From contig JAIRXY010000201.1 in assembly GCA_031268055.1 (NCBI GenBank), positions 1 through 18,744 on the forward strand: 18,744 nucleotides of DNA. The letters are read 5' to 3'. The stretch comes from Prevotellaceae bacterium. Lineage in GTDB: Bacteria > Bacteroidota > Bacteroidia > Bacteroidales > UBA932. This document shows positions 1 to 9,500 of the stretch, piece by piece (within the stretch, counting starts at the first letter, position 1; every line of letters begins with the position of its first letter). Made by a program: the position numbers and the translations under genes. Below the pieces are notes generated by a model, which saw nothing but the letters and a program-made list of their open reading frames with translations, was not told where the DNA came from and did not search any database.

Positions 1-3000
1 TTGGCAGCAACAATGCTGCTGGCTGCCGTACAGGTGCAGGCAGCCCGTCACCCTATTGCCCCAACGGCTACGCTTGGAGCAGCTATTAACAGCTTAGTTG
101 CTGGCGACTTTGCTTCGAATGACACTATCGTGCTTGAGCGCGGCGGTAGCTACACGTTGGGCGCTACCGTTAACGTACTTCACTCCAAAGGTGTTGCTAT
201 TATAGCAGACCCTGATGGTACTGGTGACATACCTGTCGTTGAGTGTGCCAACTACGATGTGTTTAGCCTCAATGGAGCAGCAGACTTACCTGACGCCTAC
301 TTTCGGCTGGAAAATATAAAGTTTATTGGCTCTAACCGTAGTAACGGAAAGTACTTTATAACAACAGCTCAAAGTGTTACCATTACATACGGTGGTATTG
401 AGGTCAAAGGGTGCGTATTTGAGCTCATGTCACGGGCTTTTTTGAGAGGTAGGGTGCAGCTTACCATGAGTTCCATTTTGTTTGACAACTGCATTTTCCA
501 AAACTCGCAAGACTTATCCGGAACTAATGGAAGCGATGTATATGGAATTATTCATCCGGAATTTAATGGTACGAATACAATAACAAGCATCAAGTTTAAA
601 AATACTACCGTATATAATACAACCAATATGATTGTAAATTGTGCAAGGTCTCTCGTTACTAACCTCGAAGTAGAAAATTGTTCATTTCTCTATTCAGGCA
701 GTAAAGCCGCTTCATCGCTGTTTAACCTGACGACTTTACAAACAGGTTCGTCTGTTACTTTCAGAAATAACATCATTAAAGGATACTATACAGGCTTGTC
801 TGCCCAGACGCAAACTATCAACATTACTTATAGTAGCTCTGTTCCTGTGCTGTTCCAAAACAACTACATTACAGGGGTTACCAGCGTTACCAACCTGACG
901 GCAGAGCAATGCACAATGCAGGAGTTGTCAAAGGCAAGCGAAGAAATAGAGGTTGATTTCGAGGGGCTTACATCAGACCCTGTAAATTTTGTTATTACAG
1001 GTACAGACGCAGATTACATGAAAAGCGCCGGCTTTGGTGGCGCTTGCGTTGGCGACCCGCGGAGCTACCCGGGCTATACGCCACCCGTACCCGGCAAGCT
1101 CACATGGATTGGCAGTGATGACGCTCTTTGGAATGTGCCAGCCAACTGGTCGCCAAATGAGTTGCCCAGCGAAGCCGGTACTGCTACCATTGCAAGCGGC
1201 GTTGCGCAGTCGAGCGGCGGGAGGATGGCCTCTACCGTTATCCTGAAAGCCGGCGGTACGCTTAAGCTTGCTGCCTCTGCTTCCGATACCATCACCACGC
1301 TTGTGCTGGACGGCGGTACGCTGCAAGGAGCAAATACGCTGCAAGGCGAAATAAGCCTCAAGAGCAAATCAACCATAAGCGTGCCCGGCAGCGGTACGCT
1401 CGCTATACCCGTGAGCATAAGCGTGAGCAGCGACAACAGCGGTAGCGATACGCTGGTAAAGGCAGGCGGCGGTACGCTATACCTCACCGCTACCTCCAAC
1501 GCCTTTTCCGGCACGTGGCGCGTAGAAGAGGGCGCTGTAAAGGTGGACGAAGCGGGTACTGCTCTTGGCACAGAGGTAAAGGTAGATTTGTGCGGAGGCA
1601 CGCTGGAGCTAAGCGGCGAGGTGGTTTCGCTCCCCGGCCTGTTTTTTGACAACGGAGCGGCGTTGGCGGTAGGAGCCTACACCGCAACATCGCACCCTGC
1701 GCTGGTATCCGGCGCGGGTAGCCTGAAGATAACGGATTCGCGCGTATTCAAGTATGTGAGCAAAACCCGTGTATCGTGGGAGAGCAAGTTCAACTGGTTT
1801 CCGGTGCGCGCGCTTACCGACGGCGATACGGCTGTGATAGAAGGCTCCTACGATGTGGGAGATGGCACAACCAAGGCATACGACGTATCGTTTACGCCCA
1901 ATACCTTCCCGTCCGGCGCTAAGCTGTTTCTACTCGATGGGGCAAGGGCAAGGCTGGAGGTAAGCGCCTCGCCTACCGCTGCGCGCAGCGCCTTCACCGC
2001 CGATATAGAGCTGGCAAAGGGCGTGCTCTACACCTCCACCACCAGCAAAAATCTTTTTGGAGTGGACGGCAACCTGACCATACGGGACACCGCCTACATC
2101 CAGCCCGATGCAAGGGTAGAGCTGGATACGGTTACCTCCGGTAATCTGGACAATAAAATCAGCCCCATCAGCATAGGCGCAAGCCTGCACGGAAGCAAGC
2201 CTATTGTGCTATCGGTGTCGCAAAATCCCGACAACTCCGGCGGAACTTACGGCTTGCAGCTGGTGAAGGCAGATAACCTCGACTTTACCGGCGACTGGAT
2301 TGTGCAGAAAAACAGCCTCGTGGGTAAAGCTGCCGCCTGCTTTGGGCGCGACAATACCATTTATCTTTCGCCCGGTACCTCTCTTTACCTTGACGTAGCC
2401 GACGCTACCGATAAAACGCAAACGGTAAACGCTGCTCAGGGAGCCAAAATTTACATCACCGACGATACCCGCCTGACGAAGCTGACGCTGGGCGACGCTT
2501 CCTACACCGAAGGAGAGTTTACTGCCGCCTCGCACCCCGACTACATTTCGGGAACGGGCGCTATTAAGCTGGGCATGGTGCCGGTGGCAAGCGTTGCCAT
2601 CAACACCCCCAATAGCGTACAAGCTGCGGTAATCAGTACAACGCTGCAGCTCTCGGCAAACGTTCTCCCGCAAAATGCCGACGACCGCGACGTTACGTGG
2701 AGCGTGACCTCCGGCGACGCTACCATTGACCCTGCAACAGGCTTGCTAACGCTGGGCGCTGCTGCCGGTAGCGTAACCGTAGGGGCAAAAACAATCAACA
2801 ATACCAGCGCAACCAAAACCATTGAGGTGCTGGCCGCTCCACAGCTGATAACAAGCCTTTTGATAGATGGCCCTGCCAGCATGGAAATGGGCGAGGAGGT
2901 TACCTACACGGCAAGCTACGAGCCTGCCAACGCTACCGACGTAGCGCTGGTATGGGAAATCACAGCAGGCGACGCCGACACGGTGCGGTTGAGCAATGCC

Positions 3001-4524
3001 AGCCTGCAGGTAGTATCCAAATCTACCGACCCGCTGACGGTGAAGGTATCGGCGCAAGCTGCTCCGGAGGTATCAGTAACCAAGCAAACCACCATTCTAC
3101 GCGCTACGCGCTACGTGTGGGTGGCCAACGATGCGCTAACAAGCGGCGGCGAGGGTCTTTGGGAAGCCCCGCAGTACTGGACCCCGCAGGTAATACCGCA
3201 GGCTGGCGATAGCGCCTACGTATACGAAAATACCAGAGAAAATAAGTTTGCGCTGGGCACGGGTGGAAGTGATCAGGAGCACGCCAAGTTTGCCGCCAAG
3301 CTCTTCCTTATGTCCAACGCCAAGCTGCGCGTGACCGTTACCAACGACGCTACCGACGGCTTAGACCCCTTTACCTCCGCATGGGACGTAGTAACGCCCC
3401 CATACCGCGCCGAGGCTCCATTCTACCTGCTGGGCGGCACCATTGGCGTGTACTCCACCAGCTCGAAAACATGGGGCGTAGACGGCGAGATAAATGTACT
3501 TGAGCCCTCGTACCTCCTGCTGGAAACTGCCAGCCCAAATGGCGCTCTGTACGTATTTGCCGAGGTAAAGGGCAGCTCTACGCTTACCCTCGCCGGCCGG
3601 GAATCAGCCATGACCAATGACCCCAACGAAACAACCTACTCCGAATCTACGATAATTCTTCGCCACGCCAACCCCGATTTTACGGGTACGTGGAAGCTGG
3701 ATTTGGTAAACCTCTACACCAAAGAAGAGCAAGGCTTTGGCAAAGGTAATATCATTGTTGGTACAGGCCGCAAGCTGATTGTTGACCACGAAAAAGCGCT
3801 TGACTCTACCGCTACCATTACCATTGCGTCGGGCGGTAAAATTTCTACGAAGCTCTCCAGCAGCATTACCATTGCCGTAAGCAGCCTTGTGCTGAATGGC
3901 GTAGAGCAGGAGCCCGGATACTACAGCAGAAACACTCCGGCGGTATCAAGCTACTTTGACAACGACAGGGTGATTATTAAGGTGGGCAGCATGGAGCAGG
4001 TACCCGTTACGAGCATTAGCATAAGCGGCCCAAGCCAAATGGCTGTAGGGTCAGATGCGCAGCTCACGCCGTTGGTGCAGCCTTCAAGCGCCGTGCAGCT
4101 TGTTACGTGGAGCGTAGCGCCTGCCGAGCTGGCAACCATTAGCTCCGCCGGCGTACTCACCTCCGGCGCTACCGCCGGCTGCGTTACGGTAACGGCTACG
4201 GCTACCGACGAATCGGGCGTATCCGGCACAAAGCAGATTGCCATAGGCAGCGCTACCTGCGGCGCTACCGCCGTTGCCGCCGAGGATTACGGGACGCTCA
4301 CGCTGTCGCCCAACCCCGTGCAGTCGGAGCTGCGAATAAGCGACGACAAAATCATCAGCGAAATTCGCATCTACACGCTCAACGCTACGCTGGTAAAAAC
4401 GCTGCCTGTTAACGCCAAAGATGTTACGGTGGACTTGTCGGCTTACTCCGACGGCGTTTACCTCGTTGTAGCCTCGTATGCCGGTAGCGACAAGAAATCG
4501 GCAAAGGTGATAGTGAAGCAGTAA
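1..4524 (+). CDS. Large T9SS-secreted multidomain protein: beta-helix, autotransporter-like modules, BIG2 domains (5' partial)
   Basis: The reading frame is open from the first base. The visible N-terminus looks like only the end of a signal peptide (hydrophobic stretch, then VQA before ARHP), so the true start is probably upstream. Visible layout: residues about 15-355 are Asn/Ser/Thr-rich, with the rhythm of a right-handed beta-helix, ending in GDPRSYP as in the DUF4957/DUF5123 proteins of Bacteroidota PULs. Three related beta-rich modules follow at about 367-578, 582-858 and 1037-1330, resembling autotransporter-associated strand repeats (GGTL motifs; F-S/T-G-x-W at 502-506, 762-766 and 1227-1231). 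BIG2-type Ig domains lie at about 860-945, 949-1033 and 1334-1417. A type A T9SS sorting domain (LTLSPNP, 1433-1439) ends the protein. No catalytic site is evident, so I infer a secreted or cell-surface pectin-binding or adhesive protein. Base composition changes sharply near residue 340. Confidence 0.85.
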   Translation: MAATMLLAAVQVQAARHPIAPTATLGAAINSLVAGDFASNDTIVLERGGSYTLGATVNVLHSKGVAIIADPDGTGDIPVVECANYDVFSLNGAADLPDAYFRLENIKFIGSNRSNGKYFITTAQSVTITYGGIEVKGCVFELMSRAFLRGRVQLTMSSILFDNCIFQNSQDLSGTNGSDVYGIIHPEFNGTNTITSIKFKNTTVYNTTNMIVNCARSLVTNLEVENCSFLYSGSKAASSLFNLTTLQTGSSVTFRNNIIKGYYTGLSAQTQTINITYSSSVPVLFQNNYITGVTSVTNLTAEQCTMQELSKASEEIEVDFEGLTSDPVNFVITGTDADYMKSAGFGGACVGDPRSYPGYTPPVPGKLTWIGSDDALWNVPANWSPNELPSEAGTATIASGVAQSSGGRMASTVILKAGGTLKLAASASDTITTLVLDGGTLQGANTLQGEISLKSKSTISVPGSGTLAIPVSISVSSDNSGSDTLVKAGGGTLYLTATSNAFSGTWRVEEGAVKVDEAGTALGTEVKVDLCGGTLELSGEVVSLPGLFFDNGAALAVGAYTATSHPALVSGAGSLKITDSRVFKYVSKTRVSWESKFNWFPVRALTDGDTAVIEGSYDVGDGTTKAYDVSFTPNTFPSGAKLFLLDGARARLEVSASPTAARSAFTADIELAKGVLYTSTTSKNLFGVDGNLTIRDTAYIQPDARVELDTVTSGNLDNKISPISIGASLHGSKPIVLSVSQNPDNSGGTYGLQLVKADNLDFTGDWIVQKNSLVGKAAACFGRDNTIYLSPGTSLYLDVADATDKTQTVNAAQGAKIYITDDTRLTKLTLGDASYTEGEFTAASHPDYISGTGAIKLGMVPVASVAINTPNSVQAAVISTTLQLSANVLPQNADDRDVTWSVTSGDATIDPATGLLTLGAAAGSVTVGAKTINNTSATKTIEVLAAPQLITSLLIDGPASMEMGEEVTYTASYEPANATDVALVWEITAGDADTVRLSNASLQVVSKSTDPLTVKVSAQAAPEVSVTKQTTILRATRYVWVANDALTSGGEGLWEAPQYWTPQVIPQAGDSAYVYENTRENKFALGTGGSDQEHAKFAAKLFLMSNAKLRVTVTNDATDGLDPFTSAWDVVTPPYRAEAPFYLLGGTIGVYSTSSKTWGVDGEINVLEPSYLLLETASPNGALYVFAEVKGSSTLTLAGRESAMTNDPNETTYSESTIILRHANPDFTGTWKLDLVNLYTKEEQGFGKGNIIVGTGRKLIVDHEKALDSTATITIASGGKISTKLSSSITIAVSSLVLNGVEQEPGYYSRNTPAVSSYFDNDRVIIKVGSMEQVPVTSISISGPSQMAVGSDAQLTPLVQPSSAVQLVTWSVAPAELATISSAGVLTSGATAGCVTVTATATDESGVSGTKQIAIGSATCGATAVAAEDYGTLTLSPNPVQSELRISDDKIISEIRIYTLNATLVKTLPVNAKDVTVDLSAYSDGVYLVVASYAGSDKKSAKVIVKQ

Positions 4525-4552
4525 ATTTTCAGGCTCTTTCCACACTCCGGTA

Positions 4553-4579
4553 GGGGCGGCGCAGTAAAAGCGCCGCCCC
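4553..4579 (+). terminator. Perfect GC-rich hairpin after the first gene, no U tract
   Basis: A 10-bp perfect stem (GGGGCGGCGC paired with GCGCCGCCCC) has a 7-base loop, AGTAAAA. It lies 28 bases after the stop codon of the large secreted protein. A G-rich run follows instead of thymines, so it is not a classical intrinsic terminator. It may be a partial terminator, an mRNA 3'-end stabiliser or a processing site that lowers expression of the downstream genes. The GC-only palindrome CCCCGCGGGG (4576-4585) overlaps its right arm and could compete for pairing. Confidence 0.5.
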
Positions 4580-4660
4580 GCGGGGTGGGGTAGGGTGGAG
4601 TAGCGTCGGCGCATTGCCTCCCGACGGTTTGGATAAACATTTATAAGTGAATAACAAATT

Positions 4661-6532
4661 ATGAGATATTTTCTGCAAAAACTTTTATGGGTGTTGCCGG
4701 TGTGGGCAGCGCTCATATTTTTCTTGCTGCCTTCGTGCAGGGAGGAGAATCACCCCGAGGTTTCTTTTCTCCCATGCGCTCAGATTTCGTTTGTCGACAG
4801 CATCGTGGAGATAAATCTGCAAATGGTTGATTTGGAAATCTATACTACGCTAAGGGCAACCGTTTTGTCGCCGGTTGGCCTCAGCAAAATAGAAATTGCT
4901 CAGGTGAACAAGCTGGGGAGCAGGCTTGTAGATACGGTTGTTGTGAAGGAGGTAACCTCCTTTGATGACGAAAATCGCTGGACAATAAATGAGGAGATAC
5001 AGCTGGCCGGCTACACCGAGGGCATTAACGTGCGTACCTACGACAAGCAAGGGCAAATGTCGCAGCGCATGCTGCCCGTAAAGCTCGAAAACACCAAGCT
5101 GCGGCCTGCCATCATCTGGCTCAACGCCAACGGGACGGAGAATACATCCTACGCCGCCAACGGAGTAGCGGTGAAAAAGTACGGGGCAAACCCCCTTATC
5201 CCTGAGCTGTGGGCGAGGATAGAAAGCCGCAACGGAAACGAATGGTCGTGGGGCTTGGACAAGCTGAACACCTACCTCGTATACGCCGATGGAACGCTGG
5301 CGCCTGTGGCTGAGGCTACGCGAAACTTGAGCGAAGCTCCCTGTAGCGGTTGCCGCAACACCTTTGAGTTCCGCTTTACGCCGGATTACACGGGCGAGGT
5401 GAAGCAAATCCTGCTGGCGGCAACCGATTTGAAAATGCAAAAAACCGAAAGCTACATCAACGTTAAGGTTTACGATGATTACCCTGCACCCCAAATAATG
5501 TACGCGCAAAGCAAGCTGACGATTGACCGGAACGATTTGAGTCAGGCCGTGGTGGAGTTTGATGTAGCGTCGGAGGATGTGAGGTTTAGCAGGGTGGTGT
5601 ACTATCTGGTGCGCTCCAACGGCGATGCTGATTCTGTTGGCGTAAGGGCAGCGGGGTTTCCCGACCTGCCGTCGGGCGCTACGTATAAAATTCACCTGAC
5701 CTATAGGCTGACAGATATTGAAAATGTCGTTGCTTTCAGGGTGAAAGCGGTTAACCGGAACAACCTCTCGAGCCAAGAAGATTTGCCCATAGAGATAGCG
5801 CCGGGCGCAGAGGGCGTAAAGCACGTGCGCAACATCGTTACCTACACCTACGACGACCGTGTTGCGCGAAATTACGTGTACTCGGTTGCCTCAAATCGCC
5901 TGTACAAGGATGGAACGGAGGGCAGCGAATCGGAGGGCGTAACCGACCCCGACATTGTTTTCCGCTCTGGCAACGACGCCTACATATACCCCGACGCGCC
6001 GATAAACAACACGTCAACTACGTGGAAGGGCGACAAGCAGCGCAAAACGTTTTTTGTGAAGCTTATGCCTACTCATGGCGTTGACTTTGAAACGGCAACG
6101 CGAGAGCAAATTCTAATGTTCGATTCCATTGTTGACCGCATGGGCGAGCTCACGGTGAGCGCCGCCAACAGGCCTAAGCAATCGCTTATAGCGGTGGTAA
6201 AAGCTATCGTGGTGGACGGCAAGGGGAGGCTGCTGAGCGTGGTGGAGGACAACAGCGCGGTAGATCAACCGCCCGGCGCGTGGGAGCTGGTGCGTATCAG
6301 CTACAACCTCGACACGCGTATAGCCACGTATGCCGCCACCGCAAAGCGGGACGAAGCCGCCATGAGCATTACCTACGCCTTCAAAACGCACGATGGCATT
6401 GTTGGCCTGCTAAAGCTCACGGAGGGGCTGGCCTACCAGCCGGGGATTAACGCCAACGCTGTGAGGATACAGCGCCAGCGGATAACGTTTAGCGTGAAAA
6501 CGGTTGAGCAGCAACCAACAACCGATATTTAA
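4661..6532 (+). CDS. PUL surface lipoprotein with three Ig-like modules and an unknown C-terminal domain
   Basis: This 623-residue protein has a type II signal peptide: a hydrophobic stretch, then lipobox LPSC with the lipidated Cys at 26. The following REEN is acidic, in line with Bacteroidota surface-export signals. Residues about 33-144, 145-272 and 273-381 look like three beta-sandwich modules, each with a V-x-A-x-D/N-type strand near its end. They match the N-terminal modules of the lyase and methylesterase downstream in layout. Residues 382-623 form a distinct domain I do not recognise and that carries no known catalytic motif. A CSGC pair (C228, C231) lies in module 2. It sits directly before the susC-like gene, a position compatible with a SusE/F-like or other surface glycan-binding protein, which is inference. 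The ATG start is supported by the signal peptide. Confidence 0.8.
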   Translation: MRYFLQKLLWVLPVWAALIFFLLPSCREENHPEVSFLPCAQISFVDSIVEINLQMVDLEIYTTLRATVLSPVGLSKIEIAQVNKLGSRLVDTVVVKEVTSFDDENRWTINEEIQLAGYTEGINVRTYDKQGQMSQRMLPVKLENTKLRPAIIWLNANGTENTSYAANGVAVKKYGANPLIPELWARIESRNGNEWSWGLDKLNTYLVYADGTLAPVAEATRNLSEAPCSGCRNTFEFRFTPDYTGEVKQILLAATDLKMQKTESYINVKVYDDYPAPQIMYAQSKLTIDRNDLSQAVVEFDVASEDVRFSRVVYYLVRSNGDADSVGVRAAGFPDLPSGATYKIHLTYRLTDIENVVAFRVKAVNRNNLSSQEDLPIEIAPGAEGVKHVRNIVTYTYDDRVARNYVYSVASNRLYKDGTEGSESEGVTDPDIVFRSGNDAYIYPDAPINNTSTTWKGDKQRKTFFVKLMPTHGVDFETATREQILMFDSIVDRMGELTVSAANRPKQSLIAVVKAIVVDGKGRLLSVVEDNSAVDQPPGAWELVRISYNLDTRIATYAATAKRDEAAMSITYAFKTHDGIVGLLKLTEGLAYQPGINANAVRIQRQRITFSVKTVEQQPTTDI

Positions 6533-6556
6533 AAGTTTTCAGTACAAATCTTATAT

Positions 6557-6571
6557 GCAGCAGGAGGCTGC
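6557..6571 (+). promoter_or_regulatory. Small hairpin with AGGAG loop in the susC-like leader
   Basis: GCAGC and GCTGC form a 5-bp stem around an AGGAG loop, 15 bases before the ATG of the transporter gene. The AGGAG is too far from the start for a normal Shine-Dalgarno contact, and Bacteroidota depend little on that pairing. It could be incidental or a small translational control element. Confidence 0.2.
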
Positions 6572-6586
6572 AAAATCTAAAATCTG

Positions 6587-9500
6587 ATGAAATTTCATAT
6601 ATTTGTTGTGCTTTGCCTAATCTCGCTTGGGGCAGCGGCACAAAATAAAATCTCCGGTACGGTAGTCGACGCCGAGGGAGCGCCTTTGGTAGGGGCAAGC
6701 GTTGTCGTAAAGGGAACAACAATAGGCGTAATGGCTGATGTAGGCGGCGCTTTTACCATTACCGCACCCTCCGACGCTACGCTGGTGGTATCGTTTGTTG
6801 GCTTTTCTCCTGTGGAGATACCCGTAGAGGGCAAAAGCGTGCTTAGGGTAGAAATGAAGGAGGGGCAGCAAATAGACGAGGTTGTAGTGGTAGGGTACGG
6901 CACCATGCGCAAGCGCGACCTTACAGGCTCCATTTCGTCGGTAAAAGGCGATGTGCTTAAGCAAATCCCTGTTGCATCGGCGGCCGAGGCGCTCACCGGC
7001 AAGCTGGCGGGGGTGCAGGTTACAACCTCGGAGGGAGTGCCGGGGGCGGAGATAAAAATTCGCGTGCGCGGCGGCGGCTCTATCACGCAGGATAACGAGC
7101 CGCTGTACATCATCGACGGCTTCCCATCCGACGACGGACTTACTGCCGTCGACCCCGCTGATATTGAAAGCATAGACGTGCTCAAAGACGCTTCGTCTAC
7201 GGCAATCTACGGAGCGCGCGGAGCCAATGGCGTTATAATTATTACCACCAAAGGCGGCAAAGAGGCCAAAACAAGCGTCAGCTACGACGGATACATGGGT
7301 GTAAGGCAGCTGGCGCGAAAGCTGGAGGTGATGACGCCCTACGAGTTTACGCTGTGGCAGTACAACGTTCGAACAATTATGGACGATGCCAGAATGACCG
7401 GATTTTCAAATATATACGGAGAATGGGACGACTTGTACTACCTCTACAGCGATAGAGAAGGTATTGATTGGCAGGGAGAGCTGTTTGGCCGCTCGGCCTT
7501 TGCGCAAACCCACAACCTGAGCATCAACGGAGGCAGCAAGACAACAAAATTCAACATTGGCTACACCTACAACGGCGAGGAGGGAACGCTTATCAACACG
7601 GGCTACGTGCGCAGCGTTGCCAAGATGAGGTTCGACCACAGAGCTTTCAACGATAAGCTTGCCATTTCGGTAAACGCTACCTACTCCAAGCGCGGTATCG
7701 ACGGCGGCGGCTCGTACGGCAGCACCAAGCGGCTTGCCGACGCCATCCTGTACCGCCCCACTATGGGCATATCCTACACCGACGAGCAGCTGCTGACGAT
7801 GGACGAAGATGAAACTTCGCCGGGGACAAAGCTTACCAACCTCTACAACCCCATAAAAACGCAGCAGTCGGAGTACAGGTTTAAGGAAAATGCCGTCACC
7901 ACGGTGAGCGCCAGCGCCGACTACGAAATTGTGAAAGGGCTAAACCTGAAAATTATGGGAGGATTTAGCAACGACTTCCAGAACGAAGAGCAGCAAGACG
8001 GCGCAGAGTCGAAGTCGGCAAAGCTTGCCAACCAAGGCGGCAACGGCATTTGGGCGAAAGTAGGCAACCGGCGAGCCTCAAAGTGGAGCAACACCAACAC
8101 GCTTACCTACAAGGTAGACCTTAAAGAAATACACAGCCTGAACTTCATGCTCGGCAACGAGCAGGTTGGCTCTACCACAAAAAACGTAACCAACGCCACC
8201 TACCAGTTTCCGGATGTGGGGATTATTCTGGATAACCTGTCGCTGGGAACAATGCCCGGCAAGCCCACCTCCTCCAACGAGAGCAGCAACTTGATGTCGT
8301 TCTTTGGGCGCGCTTTTTACAGCTACAGGGATAAGTACCTGCTCACGGCAACGGTGCGCGCCGACGGCTCAAGCAAATTCTCGGCTGCCAACAGGTGGGG
8401 AGTATTTCCATCGGTATCGGGAGCGTGGCGGGTAAGCGACGAGGCTTTTGTGAGGGAATCGCCGCTTGCTCGCGCAGCGCAGCTTTCGTCGTTCAAGCTG
8501 CGCGCCAGCTACGGCGAAGCGGGCAACAACCGCATTAGCAACGACCAGTTTCGGCTAACCTACACAAATGGGTACTATGGCCTCGAAGACCAGCAGTCGA
8601 CCAGCGTATACCCAAGCGCCTACGCTAACCCCGACCTCAAGTGGGAAACAACCGTCTCGCGCAACGTCGGGCTGGATTGGGGCGTGCTGAAGGGGAGGCT
8701 TGGCGGAGCGGTTGACCTCTACATGAACGATACCCGCGACCTGCTGCTGGCGCAGGACGTTGCTTCGGTATCCGGATACACGTCGCAAATTCAAAATATA
8801 GGCAGCACCCGCAACCAAGGTCTGGAGGTGACCATAAACGCAGTCCCCGTTATCAAAAACGGATTTACGTGGAGCGTAGATTTCAACATATCGTTCAACA
8901 AAAATAAAGTCATCAGCTTGGGCGGTGGAATGTCGGAATTTTTCTACTCTACAGGTCTTATCAACAGCGAGTACGACTATATTGTCCGCGTAGGCGAATC
9001 GGTAGGCGCAATGTACGGCTACGTTACCGACGGATACTACAAGGTAGACGAATTTACCTTTGACCCCGACGCGGCAGCACAAAAAGCAAATGAAAAAAAC
9101 GCATGGATAGCCAACGCCGGCGCCAACACCCCAACCACCGAGCTTTACGACGTTATGCCGGGCGTTATCAAGTTCAAAGACCTCAACAACGACGGAAAAA
9201 TAACGCCGGAGGACAGAACAATTATCGGCGATGCTACCCCAACGCACTTTGGCGGGTTGAACAACACTTTTACCTACAAGGGATTTGACCTCAGCATATT
9301 TGTTAACTGGGTTTACGGGCAGGACGTTTACAACGTCAACCGCTTGCGGTTTAGCGCAGCGCGAAATAGGGACGAAAACGCGCTGGCCATCATGAACGAC
9401 AGCTGGCGCGTGTACGACGGCTCTGGACAAGATATGCGCTACAACCCCGAAAAGCTGCAAGAAATGAACGCTAACGTCAAGTATTGGAGGCCTTTCAGCA

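Noticed and set aside
4458..4716. Minus-strand frames across the spacer before the PUL lipoprotein
   Set aside because: Their translations are low-complexity, they run into the flanking genes antisense, and no start context or domain supports them.
4850..5824. Minus-strand open frame of 324 codons opposite the PUL lipoprotein
   Set aside because: It overlaps a lipoprotein gene with a clear signal peptide, shows no domain, and has no spacer or promoter of its own.
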